The notes: generated by a model not told the origin, from the letters alone. Counted from the first letter of the stretch, positions 33,789-42,655 are shown. The stretch is DNA of 64,000 bases from Ruminococcus sp. (GCA_017961625.1 JAGCWY010000064.1:1-64000), one strand, 5' to 3'. Numbers and translations: made by a program.

Positions 33789-34955
33789 TCACTCCCTAGG
33801 CATTTTCTTTCTTATATCACTCAAACGTTCAAGAGCTTTTTCCAACGTCTCGTTCTTCTTAGCATAATGGAACCTTATGTAACGGTTCTCAGGCTCTTTA
33901 AAGAAGCTGGATCCAGGAACAGCTCCTACTCCGACAAATTCAGCAAGCTTTTCGCAGAACACAAGGTCGCTCTTATAGCCGAACTCCGAGATGTCAAGAA
34001 GAATATAGTAAGCTCCCTGAGGGACAGTATGCTGTATGCCGATATCGTCAAGCCCCTTAAGGAAAATATCACGTTTTTCGGTGTATTTATCCTGAAGCCA
34101 TTTGTAGTAATCATCGCCGAAGCGAAGTCCTGTAACAGCAGCCTCCTGCAAGGGTGCAGCTGCTCCGACTGTTAGAAAGTCATGTACCTTTTTAACGGTA
34201 TCTATTATTTCCGGTGGAGCTATTACATATCCTAGTCTCCAGCCTGTTATAGAGTATGTCTTTGACAGCGACGAGCAGGAAATAGTTCTCTCCCACATAT
34301 CAGGAAGCGAAGCAAAATAAACGTGCTTGTGAGGTGCATAAACGATGTGTTCATAGACCTCATCGGTTATCACAAAGGTGTCATATTTTTTTGCAAGGTC
34401 AGCGATTATTTTCAGCTCGTCATAAGTGAATACCTTTCCGCACGGATTAGACGGATTACAAAGTATCAACGCCTTAGGGTGCTGTTTAAAAGCAGCTTCA
34501 AGTACATCGGCATCAAAGCTGAACTCGGGCGGAATAAGCGGAACATATATTGGCTCTGCACCTGAAAGTATAGTATCCGCGCCGTAGTTCTCATAGAAAG
34601 GCGAGAACACAATTACCTTGTCACCAGGATTCGTTACGCTCATCATGGCAGCCATCATAGCCTCTGTACTTCCGCAGGTGACTACTATTTCGCCGTTTGG
34701 GTCTATCTGTCTTCCCATGAGTCTTGACTGTTTCTCAGCAAGAGCCTCGCGGAAGTTCTGTGCTCCCCATGTTATGGAGTACTGGTGGAAGTCCTCTCTT
34801 GTAACCTCTGCAAGACGGTCAAGTATTTCCCTAGGCGGCTCAAAATCTGGAAATCCCTGTGAAAGATTTACCGCGCCGTATTTATTAGATATCCTCGTCA
34901 TACGTCTTATGACGGAATCGGTAAAGGTAGCTGTACGATTTGAAAGTTCTGGCAT
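33789..34955 (-). CDS. Class I/II PLP-dependent aminotransferase
   Basis: 388 residues, fold type I. The PLP lysine is in SSLSKTYSITGWRLGYV (about 228-244), and the NPSNPCGKVFT and TDEVYEHIVY motifs precede it. It resembles the group with aspartate, methionine or kynurenine aminotransferases (YbdL/PatA-like). Coupling to luxS (4-nt gap) suggests a methionine-related or 2-oxo-methylthiobutyrate substrate, which is an inference. Confidence 0.88.
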   Translation of the reverse strand: MPELSNRTATFTDSVIRRMTRISNKYGAVNLSQGFPDFEPPREILDRLAEVTREDFHQYSITWGAQNFREALAEKQSRLMGRQIDPNGEIVVTCGSTEAMMAAMMSVTNPGDKVIVFSPFYENYGADTILSGAEPIYVPLIPPEFSFDADVLEAAFKQHPKALILCNPSNPCGKVFTYDELKIIADLAKKYDTFVITDEVYEHIVYAPHKHVYFASLPDMWERTISCSSLSKTYSITGWRLGYVIAPPEIIDTVKKVHDFLTVGAAAPLQEAAVTGLRFGDDYYKWLQDKYTEKRDIFLKGLDDIGIQHTVPQGAYYILLDISEFGYKSDLVFCEKLAEFVGVGAVPGSSFFKEPENRYIRFHYAKKNETLEKALERLSDIRKKMPRE

Positions 34956-34981
34956 AATAGTTCTCCTGTCTTAAATAAAAT

Positions 34982-34998
34982 GGGCGGATAACCGCCCT
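34982..34998. terminator. GGGCGG-ATAA-CCGCCC hairpin
   Basis: Compact GC stem between the acyl-CoA ligase and the aminotransferase genes. T-rich tracts follow on both strands; it probably ends transcription from the ligase gene. Confidence 0.5.
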
Positions 34999-35010
34999 TT
35001 TAATTCACAA

Positions 35011-35110
35011 TGCGTAATGCGTAATTATTGGTATCAGCTGTCGCAAACGTATTAAAATAATTTAAATCATCGCGTAAACGATACCATAATTACGAATTCA
35101 GAATTACGCA
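35011..35110. repeat. MITE-like inverted repeat element
   Basis: The left arm 35011-35035 (TGCGTAAT...ATTGGTATC) is nearly the reverse complement of the right arm 35080-35110 (GATACCATAATTACG...TTACGCA), with a 6-bp insertion in one arm and about 44 bp between. No ORF inside. The AATTACG/CGTAATT type of arm is typical of tiny non-coding elements. Confidence 0.55.
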
Positions 35111-35127
35111 TTAATATTATATCATTA

Positions 35128-36468
35128 TCAGATGTTGTAGTCAATATTTCTCTCGTCGATAACACGTCTTGACTTATGCTCGGAACGTGTATCAAGTCCG
35201 CCGTCTGGGTGAACTATAACTTTTGCAGGCTTTACTCCGATACGAGCTTTAAGTGCCGCACTTACCTCTGATGCAACTGTATCGTCGTCCTTGTCAACAC
35301 CTGTTGCCTTCTCGACCTCAACTGCATACTTACTTGTAAAGTCCTTCTCGAAAATACGGATAAGATACTCGCCTGTCAAATCGCTCTGCTCACGGATAAC
35401 AGCTTCGATATCACTTGGGAATACATTAACAGCGGAAACAATGAACATATCGTCCTTTCTGCCGAGAATATGTATCCTGCCGTGTGTGCGTCCGCATTTG
35501 CAGGGCGTAATGTCAATGCGTCCGATGTCGCCTGTCTTGAATCTGATAAGAGGACGAGCGTGCTTACGGAGCGTTGTAAATACGAGCTCACCTGTCTGAC
35601 CAGGTTCCAAAACCTCGCCTGTATGGATATCAACTGTCTCGACCAAAATGTGGTTCTCAGCAATATGAAGTCCGTCATGGTATTCGCACTGTGCGGCGCA
35701 GGCACCAAATATATCGGACAGACCATAGAAGTCGAACACCTCAGCTCCCCATATATCCTCGATAGCTTTTCTAGTAGCGTCGATTGAGCCACCGAGTTCA
35801 CCTGCAACGATTATCTTCTTGATATTGAAATCCTTTTTCGGATCATAGCCTGCCTTGAGAGCCTTTTCACCAAGCTGCCATGCATAAGAGGGCGAAGTCC
35901 ATATAATCGTAGGCTTGTATGTTTTCAGTATAAACAGAAGTCTCTCGCTAGGAAGAGTTCCGCCCCAGATACATAATGCACCAAGGTTCTGTGCACCGAT
36001 TACATCAGGACCGCCGACATAAAGTGAGAAGTTAAGCGCGTGTACATAGCGATCGTTGGGTCTCATTCCTATCTGCCAGAACCAACGGCTCTCTGTATCC
36101 TGAAACTCGTCAAAGTCCTTCTTTGTGAAAGGGCTCATGGTAGGTACGCCTGTAGAGCCTGATGAAGTAGATATAAATACTACATCCTCTTCAGGTACCG
36201 CAGCAAGTTCACCAAGGAAAGAGCCTACGCCCTGTGTGTCGCGCTGAGTCTTTTTATTAATAAAAGGGAACTTCTGAATATCCTTTAGGGTCTTGATGTC
36301 CTCAGGCTTAACGCCTGCCTCATCAAAGGAACGCTTATAATAGGGGGCATTGTCGTAAGCGAACTTCACGATTTCCTTAAGATCTTCAAGCTGTCTCTTT
36401 TCCAGCTCCTCACGGGGAAGGGTTTCAAGTTCCTCGTTCCAGTATTTATTGTTGATATCTCTGCTCAT
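35128..36468 (-). CDS. Phenylacetate-CoA ligase-like adenylate-forming enzyme
   Basis: 446 residues of the PaaK family: AMP-binding loop STSSGSTGVPTMSPFT (about 93-108), FYGLSDIFG (about 236-244) and the hinge ARPLIRFKTGDIG followed by DMFIVSAVNVFPSDIE. It would activate a carboxylic acid to its CoA thioester with ATP. Its own promoter carries the same LysR-type operator as the 2-oxoacid:ferredoxin oxidoreductase operon, so the substrate is probably an aryl- or branched-chain acid linked to that enzyme. It cannot be told from the sequence whether phenylacetate, indoleacetate or an isoacid is used. Confidence 0.88.
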   Translation of the reverse strand: MSRDINNKYWNEELETLPREELEKRQLEDLKEIVKFAYDNAPYYKRSFDEAGVKPEDIKTLKDIQKFPFINKKTQRDTQGVGSFLGELAAVPEEDVVFISTSSGSTGVPTMSPFTKKDFDEFQDTESRWFWQIGMRPNDRYVHALNFSLYVGGPDVIGAQNLGALCIWGGTLPSERLLFILKTYKPTIIWTSPSYAWQLGEKALKAGYDPKKDFNIKKIIVAGELGGSIDATRKAIEDIWGAEVFDFYGLSDIFGACAAQCEYHDGLHIAENHILVETVDIHTGEVLEPGQTGELVFTTLRKHARPLIRFKTGDIGRIDITPCKCGRTHGRIHILGRKDDMFIVSAVNVFPSDIEAVIREQSDLTGEYLIRIFEKDFTSKYAVEVEKATGVDKDDDTVASEVSAALKARIGVKPAKVIVHPDGGLDTRSEHKSRRVIDERNIDYNI

Positions 36469-36518
36469 TGTATTTATCCTCCATATTCATATATTTCATA
36501 TCTGTTTGGTATGATTAA

Positions 36519-36588
36519 ATTATACAGCACATTTCCATATTTGTCCAATACCATTGCTTTATCAAGGGCTATAGTTCTTACCTATAGC
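36519..36588 (-). promoter_or_regulatory. Promoter and LysR-type operator of the acyl-CoA ligase gene
   Basis: TTGGAC (36543-36548), 18 bp, TATAAT (36519-36524). Upstream is the perfect inverted repeat GCTATAG-N7-CTATAGC (36568-36588), containing a T-N11-A core. It overlaps the porB stop codon. The box begins 20 bp upstream of the -35. Confidence 0.75.
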
Positions 36589-37474
36589 AAAAATTTTTGT
36601 TTATATACTCCCACTTCTTATCCCTTGAAGCGGTTATGGTCTGTATATCCTCGTCTGTAAGGTGCTTAAAGCGTCCCTGCTTTCTGAGGTAAGCCTCTAC
36701 GCTTGTAAATTCTTTCGGCTTGTTGTTAAGAGTAAATTCTCCGTTTTCGTATTCCGCAAGATACCAAAGTCCGCAGTCCACTACTTCCTTTGCGATATCA
36801 ACTGTTTCGTCTGGAGCTACTCCCCAGCCTGTGGGGCATGGTGCGATAACATGGATGTACTTTGTACCCTGTATCCTTGATGCCTTCTGCACCTTCTGAA
36901 TGAAGTCGTAAATATATCCCACGCTTGCAGTTGCCGCATAAGGTATATCATGAGCAGCCGCAATCTCAAACATATTCTTCTTGGGACGGATATTTCCGTG
37001 GATATTTACTCCAGCAGGAGTTGTTGTTGTCCTTGCACCAAAGGGTGTAAGTCCGCTCTTCTGTATGCCGGTATTCATATATGCCTCGTTATCGTAACAG
37101 ATATAGATGATGTTATCATTTCTGTCTATAGCTCCGGAAAGAGCTTGTATACCGATATCAGCAGTACCGCCATCACCAGCGAAGCCAACAGCTGTAAAGT
37201 CCTTGTATCCCTTTGCCCTGAGACCAGCCTCAACGCCTGTGAGCATGGAAGCTGTACCGGCAAAAGTTGATATTATTGAATTGTTGGAGAAGCAAAGCTG
37301 AGGGAAATTGAAGCCTACCGCAGACATACAGCCTGCTGGGAGCACTGATACCGCATTTGGACCCAGTACCTTAAGCGCAGCTCTTACTGCAAGACTGCCG
37401 CCGCAGCCTGCGCACGCCTTATGCCCATAGAAATATTCTTCACGTGATATGCTGTCCGCGACCTTATTTGCCAT
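36578..37474 (-). CDS. porB: 2-oxoacid:ferredoxin oxidoreductase, beta (TPP-binding) subunit
   Basis: The beta subunit binds thiamine diphosphate and a 4Fe-4S cluster (HKACAGCGG). The TPP motif is GDGGTADIGIQALSGAIDRN with NEAYMNTGIQKSG. About 298 residues. The start at 37474 has GGAGG 8 nt upstream and overlaps the porA stop by 11 nt. Substrate could be pyruvate, 2-oxoisovalerate or an aryl pyruvate; por is used as a generic name. Confidence 0.9.
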   Translation of the reverse strand: MANKVADSISREEYFYGHKACAGCGGSLAVRAALKVLGPNAVSVLPAGCMSAVGFNFPQLCFSNNSIISTFAGTASMLTGVEAGLRAKGYKDFTAVGFAGDGGTADIGIQALSGAIDRNDNIIYICYDNEAYMNTGIQKSGLTPFGARTTTTPAGVNIHGNIRPKKNMFEIAAAHDIPYAATASVGYIYDFIQKVQKASRIQGTKYIHVIAPCPTGWGVAPDETVDIAKEVVDCGLWYLAEYENGEFTLNNKPKEFTSVEAYLRKQGRFKHLTDEDIQTITASRDKKWEYINKNFCYR

Positions 37475-38636
37475 TTTCGTCGCCTCCGATTCCAATAAAT
37501 TCAATGCCTTCCGCGCCATCTGCAATACTGCTGTAGATTTTTTCTATATCCTCGGCGGAGATATTCCTGCCTCCGAGACCGCCTATATAATTACTGCCCC
37601 TGACTCCTATTCCAGCCTTTTTCAGCGCCGAATTAACATTGGTGTAAACCGTTCCCTCGTTGCCAAAGCTGATATCCTTTTCGAGAACTGCATAAGCCTT
37701 TGCTTTCTTTATAACATCAGCTATTTCCTTATTAGGGAAAGGTCTCATATAGCGTATTCTCACAACTCCTGCCTTTACGCCTTTTTCTCTTAGTTTATCC
37801 GCAGTTTCGCGGCACAAACCTGCTATACTACCTAGTGTTACGATGATATACTCAGCGTCATCTGTGCGGTAATTTTCGGTCAGACCTGTATATTTCCTGC
37901 CAAATATCTCTGCGAACTCCTTCTCCGTATCACTTATTACCTCACGGGCTGCAAGCACGCCCTTATGTTCCTTATATTTGAAGATGAAATTAGTATCGGG
38001 ACCTGCTGAAAAAGCCATATTCCGCGGTGAATCAAAATCGATACGGTTTTCGGTCACATAGGGCGGAAGGAAACGATCTGCCAGCTCCTGAGCTGGGATA
38101 TCCACAAGTTCATAGGTATGTGTAAGTATAAAGCCGTCAAGATTTGCCATGAAAGGAGTGGATACCTTTTCATTTTCTGCTATTCTGTAGCTCATGAGTG
38201 CAAGGTCAAGCGCCTCCTGTGCGTTCTCAGCATAAGCCTGTATCCAACCGCTGTCAAGCTGTGAGAGGCTGTCACGCTGGTCGCCGTAGATATTCCACGG
38301 AAGAGCTGTTGATCTGTCCGCATTCATCATAACTATTGGGAAACGTCCACCAGCTGCATAATAGAGACATTCAGCCATATAGAGAAGTCCCTGTGACGAA
38401 GTAGCCGTAAATGCCCTGGCGCCTGCGGCACTTGCACCAATAGCGCATGAGAGAGCAGAATGCTCTGACTCAACGTGTACGTACTCGGCAGTGAGACTAC
38501 CATCCTCCACCATTTCAGAAAGCCGCTCCACAACTATCGTCTGTGGAGTTATGGGGTAAGCCGATATTACCTGCGGACGCGCAAGACGTATACCCTCAGC
38601 AAACGCTTCGTTACCTGATAAAAATTTGGTGCTCAT
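37464..38636 (-). CDS. porA: 2-oxoacid:ferredoxin oxidoreductase, alpha subunit
   Basis: 390 residues of the KFOR alpha subunit: LSGNEAFAEGIRLARPQVISAYPITPQT at the N-terminus and a transketolase C-terminal-like domain later (VRYMRPFPNKEIADVI region). It catalyses, with beta, the reversible oxidative decarboxylation of a 2-oxoacid to acyl-CoA with ferredoxin as electron carrier. Overlaps the delta gene by 4 nt. Confidence 0.9.
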   Translation of the reverse strand: MSTKFLSGNEAFAEGIRLARPQVISAYPITPQTIVVERLSEMVEDGSLTAEYVHVESEHSALSCAIGASAAGARAFTATSSQGLLYMAECLYYAAGGRFPIVMMNADRSTALPWNIYGDQRDSLSQLDSGWIQAYAENAQEALDLALMSYRIAENEKVSTPFMANLDGFILTHTYELVDIPAQELADRFLPPYVTENRIDFDSPRNMAFSAGPDTNFIFKYKEHKGVLAAREVISDTEKEFAEIFGRKYTGLTENYRTDDAEYIIVTLGSIAGLCRETADKLREKGVKAGVVRIRYMRPFPNKEIADVIKKAKAYAVLEKDISFGNEGTVYTNVNSALKKAGIGVRGSNYIGGLGGRNISAEDIEKIYSSIADGAEGIEFIGIGGDENGK

Positions 38637-38926
38637 TTACGCTCCGCCTCCATTTCTATTGCTTTAATCCTGCATATCTTAGCGCATATACCACAGCCTT
38701 TACAGAAGTCATAGTCAATTGTAGCCTTACCGTCTTTTATTGAAATCACACCGTCGGGACAGTAAAGATAACACTGCTCACAGCCTACACATTTTGCGTT
38801 GTCGATAACAGGTCTGACGCTGCGCCAGCCGCTGTTTACCGTTGTAAGATAGCCGGCTTCAAAAGAGGTGTTCTCAGGTACTTCACTAAAAGAAAACGTC
38901 TTTTTTTCTCTGATATAAGGTCTCAT
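38633..38926 (-). CDS. porD: 2-oxoacid:ferredoxin oxidoreductase, delta (2x4Fe-4S) subunit
   Basis: 97 residues with two 4Fe-4S motifs, CVGCEQCYLYCP (about 43-54) and CKGCGICAKICR (about 72-83). It wires electrons between the alpha/beta core and ferredoxin. It overlaps the gamma stop by 4 nt and the alpha start by 4 nt. Confidence 0.9.
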   Translation of the reverse strand: MRPYIREKKTFSFSEVPENTSFEAGYLTTVNSGWRSVRPVIDNAKCVGCEQCYLYCPDGVISIKDGKATIDYDFCKGCGICAKICRIKAIEMEAERK

Positions 38927-39438
38927 TTTGCCACCTCCCGCACAGCTTTAAGAAGTGCATTTATGTTGCGCTCCTGTATTTTTGCAGGCATATAGCCTTT
39001 AATAGCCTCAACTGCTTCATCAGCCGCCACAACTCCCGAAAGTCCGACAAGGATACCGAACATTACTGTGTTTGCAGTGGGAAGTCTGAACTCGGCTGCT
39101 ATGCTGTCAGCGTCGTAGGTGAGAGCTCCGCTGATATCTTTTTTGGAGTTCACTATTATTTTTCCTGCAGGCTTCAGAAGTTCCAGCAGATGGGGACTGT
39201 AGAGAGTATCGTCGATTATAACGATATAGTCAGCCTTTTCCGTCTGGCTCCTGTCCGCAACAGGCTTTGTGTCAAGCTTTGTAAAGGCTCTTACGGGAGC
39301 TCCTCTTCTCTCCGGACCGAAGGAAGGGAATGCAAGTGCATATTTATTGTCAGCATCTATCGTATAGGCTGCTCCGAGAAGCTTTGCAGCAGTAAATGCA
39401 CCCTGTCCGCCTCGTCCGAGCCATATTATCTCGTTCAT
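38923..39438 (-). CDS. porG: 2-oxoacid:ferredoxin oxidoreductase, gamma subunit
   Basis: 171 residues with the gamma-domain opening WLGRGGQGAFTAAKLLG and the FGPERRGAPVRAF loop. First gene of the gamma-delta-alpha-beta operon, which starts at a promoter preceded by a LysR-type box. Confidence 0.9.
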   Translation of the reverse strand: MNEIIWLGRGGQGAFTAAKLLGAAYTIDADNKYALAFPSFGPERRGAPVRAFTKLDTKPVADRSQTEKADYIVIIDDTLYSPHLLELLKPAGKIIVNSKKDISGALTYDADSIAAEFRLPTANTVMFGILVGLSGVVAADEAVEAIKGYMPAKIQERNINALLKAVREVAK

Positions 39439-39469
39439 AATAGTTCTCCTATCATTTTGGTATGTTTTA

Positions 39470-39540
39470 ATTATACACCTCTCCGCATTTTCTGTCCAAT
39501 ACCGGACATTTATGCGGAGCTATAGTTTCAGACTATATGC
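39470..39540 (-). promoter_or_regulatory. Promoter and LysR-type operator of porGDAB
   Basis: TTGGAC (39494-39499), 18 bp, TATAAT (39470-39475). Box GCTATAG-N7-CTATA (39519-39537), 20 bp upstream of the -35, overlapping the stop codon of the LysR gene. Geometry is identical to the 36.5-kb promoter. Confidence 0.75.
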
Positions 39541-40441
39541 TGAGGTAGGTCTTTATCTCGTCGATGTATATTTCTGCCATTTCACTGAGAATGACATTTT
39601 TCAGAGTGATATAGCCTATTTCCATTACCTCATCGGTATCGTCTTCAAAGGGTACGGCTATATAATCGCTGCCGTTGAGCTCCTCGCAAATAATGCCGGA
39701 GCAGAGGGTATAGCCGTTCAGACCTATCATAAGGTTTAGCATAGTGGCACGGTCGTTTGCCTTTATGGTACGCTGATAGTCGGCTGTACTCAGCAGCTCC
39801 TCCGCAAGGTAGAAGGTACTGTTGTCGCCCTGCTCAAAGGAAAGGCAGGGGTAGTCGGCAAGCTGTTCAAAGGTTATCTTCTTCTCCTTTGCAAGGGGGT
39901 GACCCTTCCAGAGATAAACGAAGGGACTGCATTTCGTAAGGGTATGGAATTCAAGACCGTTTGAATGGAGCAGCTTTGTTATGGACTTGCGGTTGAAGTC
40001 ATTGAGATAGATTATGCCTATCTCGCTGCGCATGGTGGCGACGTCACTGATGACCTCGGCTGTCTTTGTCTCCCGGACTGCAAACTCGTACTCAGCAGTA
40101 TCGAACTCCTTGACCATTTCCACGAATGCCTTTACTGCAAAAGAGTAATGCTGTGTCGAAACGCCGAACTTTTTCTTGACATTACCCTTGCTGATATACT
40201 TCTCAGCAAGCACGTCAAACTGTCCTACGACCTGACGGGCATACTGTATAAACTCCGCACCGTCGTTGGTGAGGGTAACTCCCCTGCCGCTGCGATTGAA
40301 GATCTTTATGCCTATCTCCTTTTCAAGCTCCTGCACTGAGGAAGTAAGAGAAGGCTGGGAAACGTAGAGCTGCTCCGCTGCCTTGTTCATAGAACCTGTT
40401 GCCGATATGGCAAGTATGTATTTAAGCTGCTGTAAAGTCAT
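39533..40441 (-). CDS. LysR-type transcriptional regulator
   Basis: 302 residues: N-terminal winged helix (TLQQLKYILAISATGSMNKAAEQLYVSQPSLTSSV) and a C-terminal effector domain. It is the gene just upstream of porGDAB, and its stop codon lies inside the operator of that operon. The same box precedes the acyl-CoA ligase gene, so it probably controls both. The effector may be a 2-oxoacid or an acyl-CoA. LysR proteins usually activate in the presence of their ligand. Confidence 0.9.
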   Translation of the reverse strand: MTLQQLKYILAISATGSMNKAAEQLYVSQPSLTSSVQELEKEIGIKIFNRSGRGVTLTNDGAEFIQYARQVVGQFDVLAEKYISKGNVKKKFGVSTQHYSFAVKAFVEMVKEFDTAEYEFAVRETKTAEVISDVATMRSEIGIIYLNDFNRKSITKLLHSNGLEFHTLTKCSPFVYLWKGHPLAKEKKITFEQLADYPCLSFEQGDNSTFYLAEELLSTADYQRTIKANDRATMLNLMIGLNGYTLCSGIICEELNGSDYIAVPFEDDTDEVMEIGYITLKNVILSEMAEIYIDEIKTYLSI

Positions 40442-40477
40442 TGTTTACCTCCCGATAATTTTAAATTGAGATATTAG

Positions 40478-40574
40478 AATTGAGAATGCAGAATTGCGCT
40501 TTCCTATGTCGTGGAAAAATCAAAATAAGTAAGTGAAAGTGAACACATTCATTTTCAATTCTCCATTCTCAATT
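40478..40574. repeat. MITE-like inverted repeat overlapping the cysK stop
   Basis: AATTGAGAATGCAGAATTG (40478-40496) matches the reverse complement of CAATTCTCCATTCTCAATT (40556-40574) at 18 of 19 positions, about 60 bp apart. The right arm covers the last bases of the cysK-like gene, including its TAA stop. Confidence 0.65.
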
Positions 40575-41484
40575 AATCATAAAGTCCGGTACTGAAATAT
40601 CTGTCACCTCGGTCAGGAAATACCGTTACTATATTGCCTTTGGCGCCGCCGTCAATAAGCTTGAGTACTGCCGCCATAGCTGCTCCTGAGGAGGAGCCTG
40701 CGATTATTCCTTCTGTCTTTGCAAGTAACCGGGACGTTTCAAAAGCCTCTTTATCATTTACTTTTATAACATCGTCAACAAGAGACATATCCATAGTATC
40801 CGCAATGAAGTCATTGCCAATGCCTTCGATGTTGTAGTCGGCGTGCTCACCGCCGCCCATTGTAGAACCAATGGGGTCTGCAAGAATACCCTTTACAGAA
40901 GGTACTCTCTCTTTCAGGTAGCGGAGTATACCCGTGTAAGTACCTCCACTTCCTGCACCTGCAACCACGTAATTTATCCTGCCGTCAAGATCCTCGAATA
41001 TCTCGCGTCCTGTAGTTTCGTAATGTGCAAGGGGATTACTCTGATTTTTGAACTGCTCCAAAGATATTGAGCCCGGTATCTGTGCCTTTATCTCCTCTGC
41101 CTTGGAGACTGCACCGAGCATCCCCAGCTCACGAGGTGTATTAACTACCTCCGCGCCCAGTGCGCGGAGTAGAGCCTGCTTTTCCGCCGAAAACTTTGTA
41201 GGTACTACAAAGATTATCCTGTAGCCACGATTAAGTGCCGCAAAAGCTATTCCAAGTCCCGTATTGCCTGCGGTAGCTTCAACTATGGTACCGCCTTTTT
41301 TTAGAAGTCCCTTTTTCTCTGCATCGTTTATCATATACAACCCTGTACGGTCCTTGACGCTTCCAGAAGGATTCCACAGTTCAAGCTTTGCAAAAACGTT
41401 CACATCTGCAATGCCAGTTATATTCCCAAGGCGCACCAAAGGAGTATTGCCTATAAGCGACTGCATAGAATCATAGTATCTCAT
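40573..41484 (-). CDS. Cysteine synthase / cystathionine beta-synthase-like PLP enzyme
   Basis: About 303 residues of the CysK family: PLP lysine region NPSGSVKDR, ATAGNTGLGIAFA and GAGSGGTYTGILRYLKE. It would make cysteine from O-acetylserine, or make cystathionine from homocysteine and serine (MccA-like). It follows a MetB-like gene by 10 nt, so the pair could also be a reverse-transsulfuration module. Start at 41484; 22 extra upstream codons have no RBS. Last gene of the attenuator-controlled operon. Confidence 0.85.
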   Translation of the reverse strand: MRYYDSMQSLIGNTPLVRLGNITGIADVNVFAKLELWNPSGSVKDRTGLYMINDAEKKGLLKKGGTIVEATAGNTGLGIAFAALNRGYRIIFVVPTKFSAEKQALLRALGAEVVNTPRELGMLGAVSKAEEIKAQIPGSISLEQFKNQSNPLAHYETTGREIFEDLDGRINYVVAGAGSGGTYTGILRYLKERVPSVKGILADPIGSTMGGGEHADYNIEGIGNDFIADTMDMSLVDDVIKVNDKEAFETSRLLAKTEGIIAGSSSGAAMAAVLKLIDGGAKGNIVTVFPDRGDRYFSTGLYD

Positions 41485-41494
41485 ATCTATTATC

Positions 41495-42655
41495 TCACTT
41501 TCTCTCTGATTTTGCAATAGCCTGTTCAATATCCACAAGAATATCTTCAATATTTTCGATACCTACTGAAAGTCGGATAAGTCCGTCAGTGATACCGACC
41601 TTTTTGCGTATATCGGCAGGAATAGAAGCATGGGTCATTGTCGCAGGATGGCATACGAGGGACTCCACGCCACCGAGGCTTTCTGCAAGAGATACAAGTT
41701 CTAGGCTCTCAAAGAAAGAATTTATATCATAGTTTTCGTGGAGCTCAAAGGATATCATCGCGCCACCATTCTTAGCCTGTCTGCGATTTGTCTCATATCC
41801 ATGACTGCCTGACAGTCCCGGATAGTAAACATTCTTCACTGCCTTGTGCTTTGAAAGGAACTCCGCAGCCTTTTCCGCGTTGTATACGTGTCTGTCCATA
41901 CGTACAGCAAGGGTTTTTATACCGCGGATAAGCAGGAATGAATCAAAGGGTCCGAGAACTCCTCCGGTAGAATTCTGTATGAATGCTATCTTCTCTGCAA
42001 GCTCCTTTGTGCTTACTACTGCAAGTCCTGATACTACATCACTATGACCGCCGAGATACTTTGTAGCACTGTGTACGACAATATCCGCACCAAGCTCCAG
42101 GGGCTTCTGAAGATATGGAGTCATGAAAGTATTGTCCACGATGACCAGAAGTCCGTGCCTGTGGGATACTTCCGCAATTGCGCTGATATCAGTAACTGTC
42201 ATAAGTGGATTTGCCGGGCTCTCTATAATTACTGCCTTTACATCGTCAGTGATCTGGCTTTCGTAAACGTCCGGATGTTCAGTATCGGCAATGGTGTAGG
42301 TAAAGTCAAAATGATTAAAAACCCTGCTCAACAGGCGGAATGTACCACCGTAGACATTGCTTGATATAAGCACTCTGTCGCCGCTGTGAAGAAGGCTGAG
42401 GACTGCTGTAATAGCTGCCATTCCGGAACCGAATGCAAAGCCTGCAACTCCGCCTTCCAGCTCTGCGATAAGCGCTTCAAGAGCCTCTCTGGTGGGATTT
42501 CCGGTACGTGAATACTCATAGCCTCTCATTTTACCGAGACCGTCCTGCTTGTAAGTGGATGTCTGATAGATCGGCACATTTACTGCACCTGTTCTTTCAT
42601 CAATGGAAATGCCTCCGTGTATAAGTGCTGTTTCTGCATTTTTAAAATTGCTCAT
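41495..42655 (-). CDS. Cystathionine gamma-synthase/gamma-lyase-like PLP enzyme
   Basis: 386 residues of the Cys/Met metabolism PLP family. The PLP lysine is in HSATKYLGGHSDVVSG (about 196-211); YSRTGNPTREALE and FGSGMAAI are earlier family marks. MetB and MccB are hard to separate by eye. With the CysK-like neighbour it could run homocysteine to cysteine. Confidence 0.88.
   Translation of the reverse strand: MSNFKNAETALIHGGISIDERTGAVNVPIYQTSTYKQDGLGKMRGYEYSRTGNPTREALEALIAELEGGVAGFAFGSGMAAITAVLSLLHSGDRVLISSNVYGGTFRLLSRVFNHFDFTYTIADTEHPDVYESQITDDVKAVIIESPANPLMTVTDISAIAEVSHRHGLLVIVDNTFMTPYLQKPLELGADIVVHSATKYLGGHSDVVSGLAVVSTKELAEKIAFIQNSTGGVLGPFDSFLLIRGIKTLAVRMDRHVYNAEKAAEFLSKHKAVKNVYYPGLSGSHGYETNRRQAKNGGAMISFELHENYDINSFFESLELVSLAESLGGVESLVCHPATMTHASIPADIRKKVGITDGLIRLSVGIENIEDILVDIEQAIAKSERK

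Noticed and set aside
34982..34998. Riboswitch before the aminotransferase gene
   Set aside because: A single small GC hairpin fits a terminator of the upstream gene; no further structure was seen.
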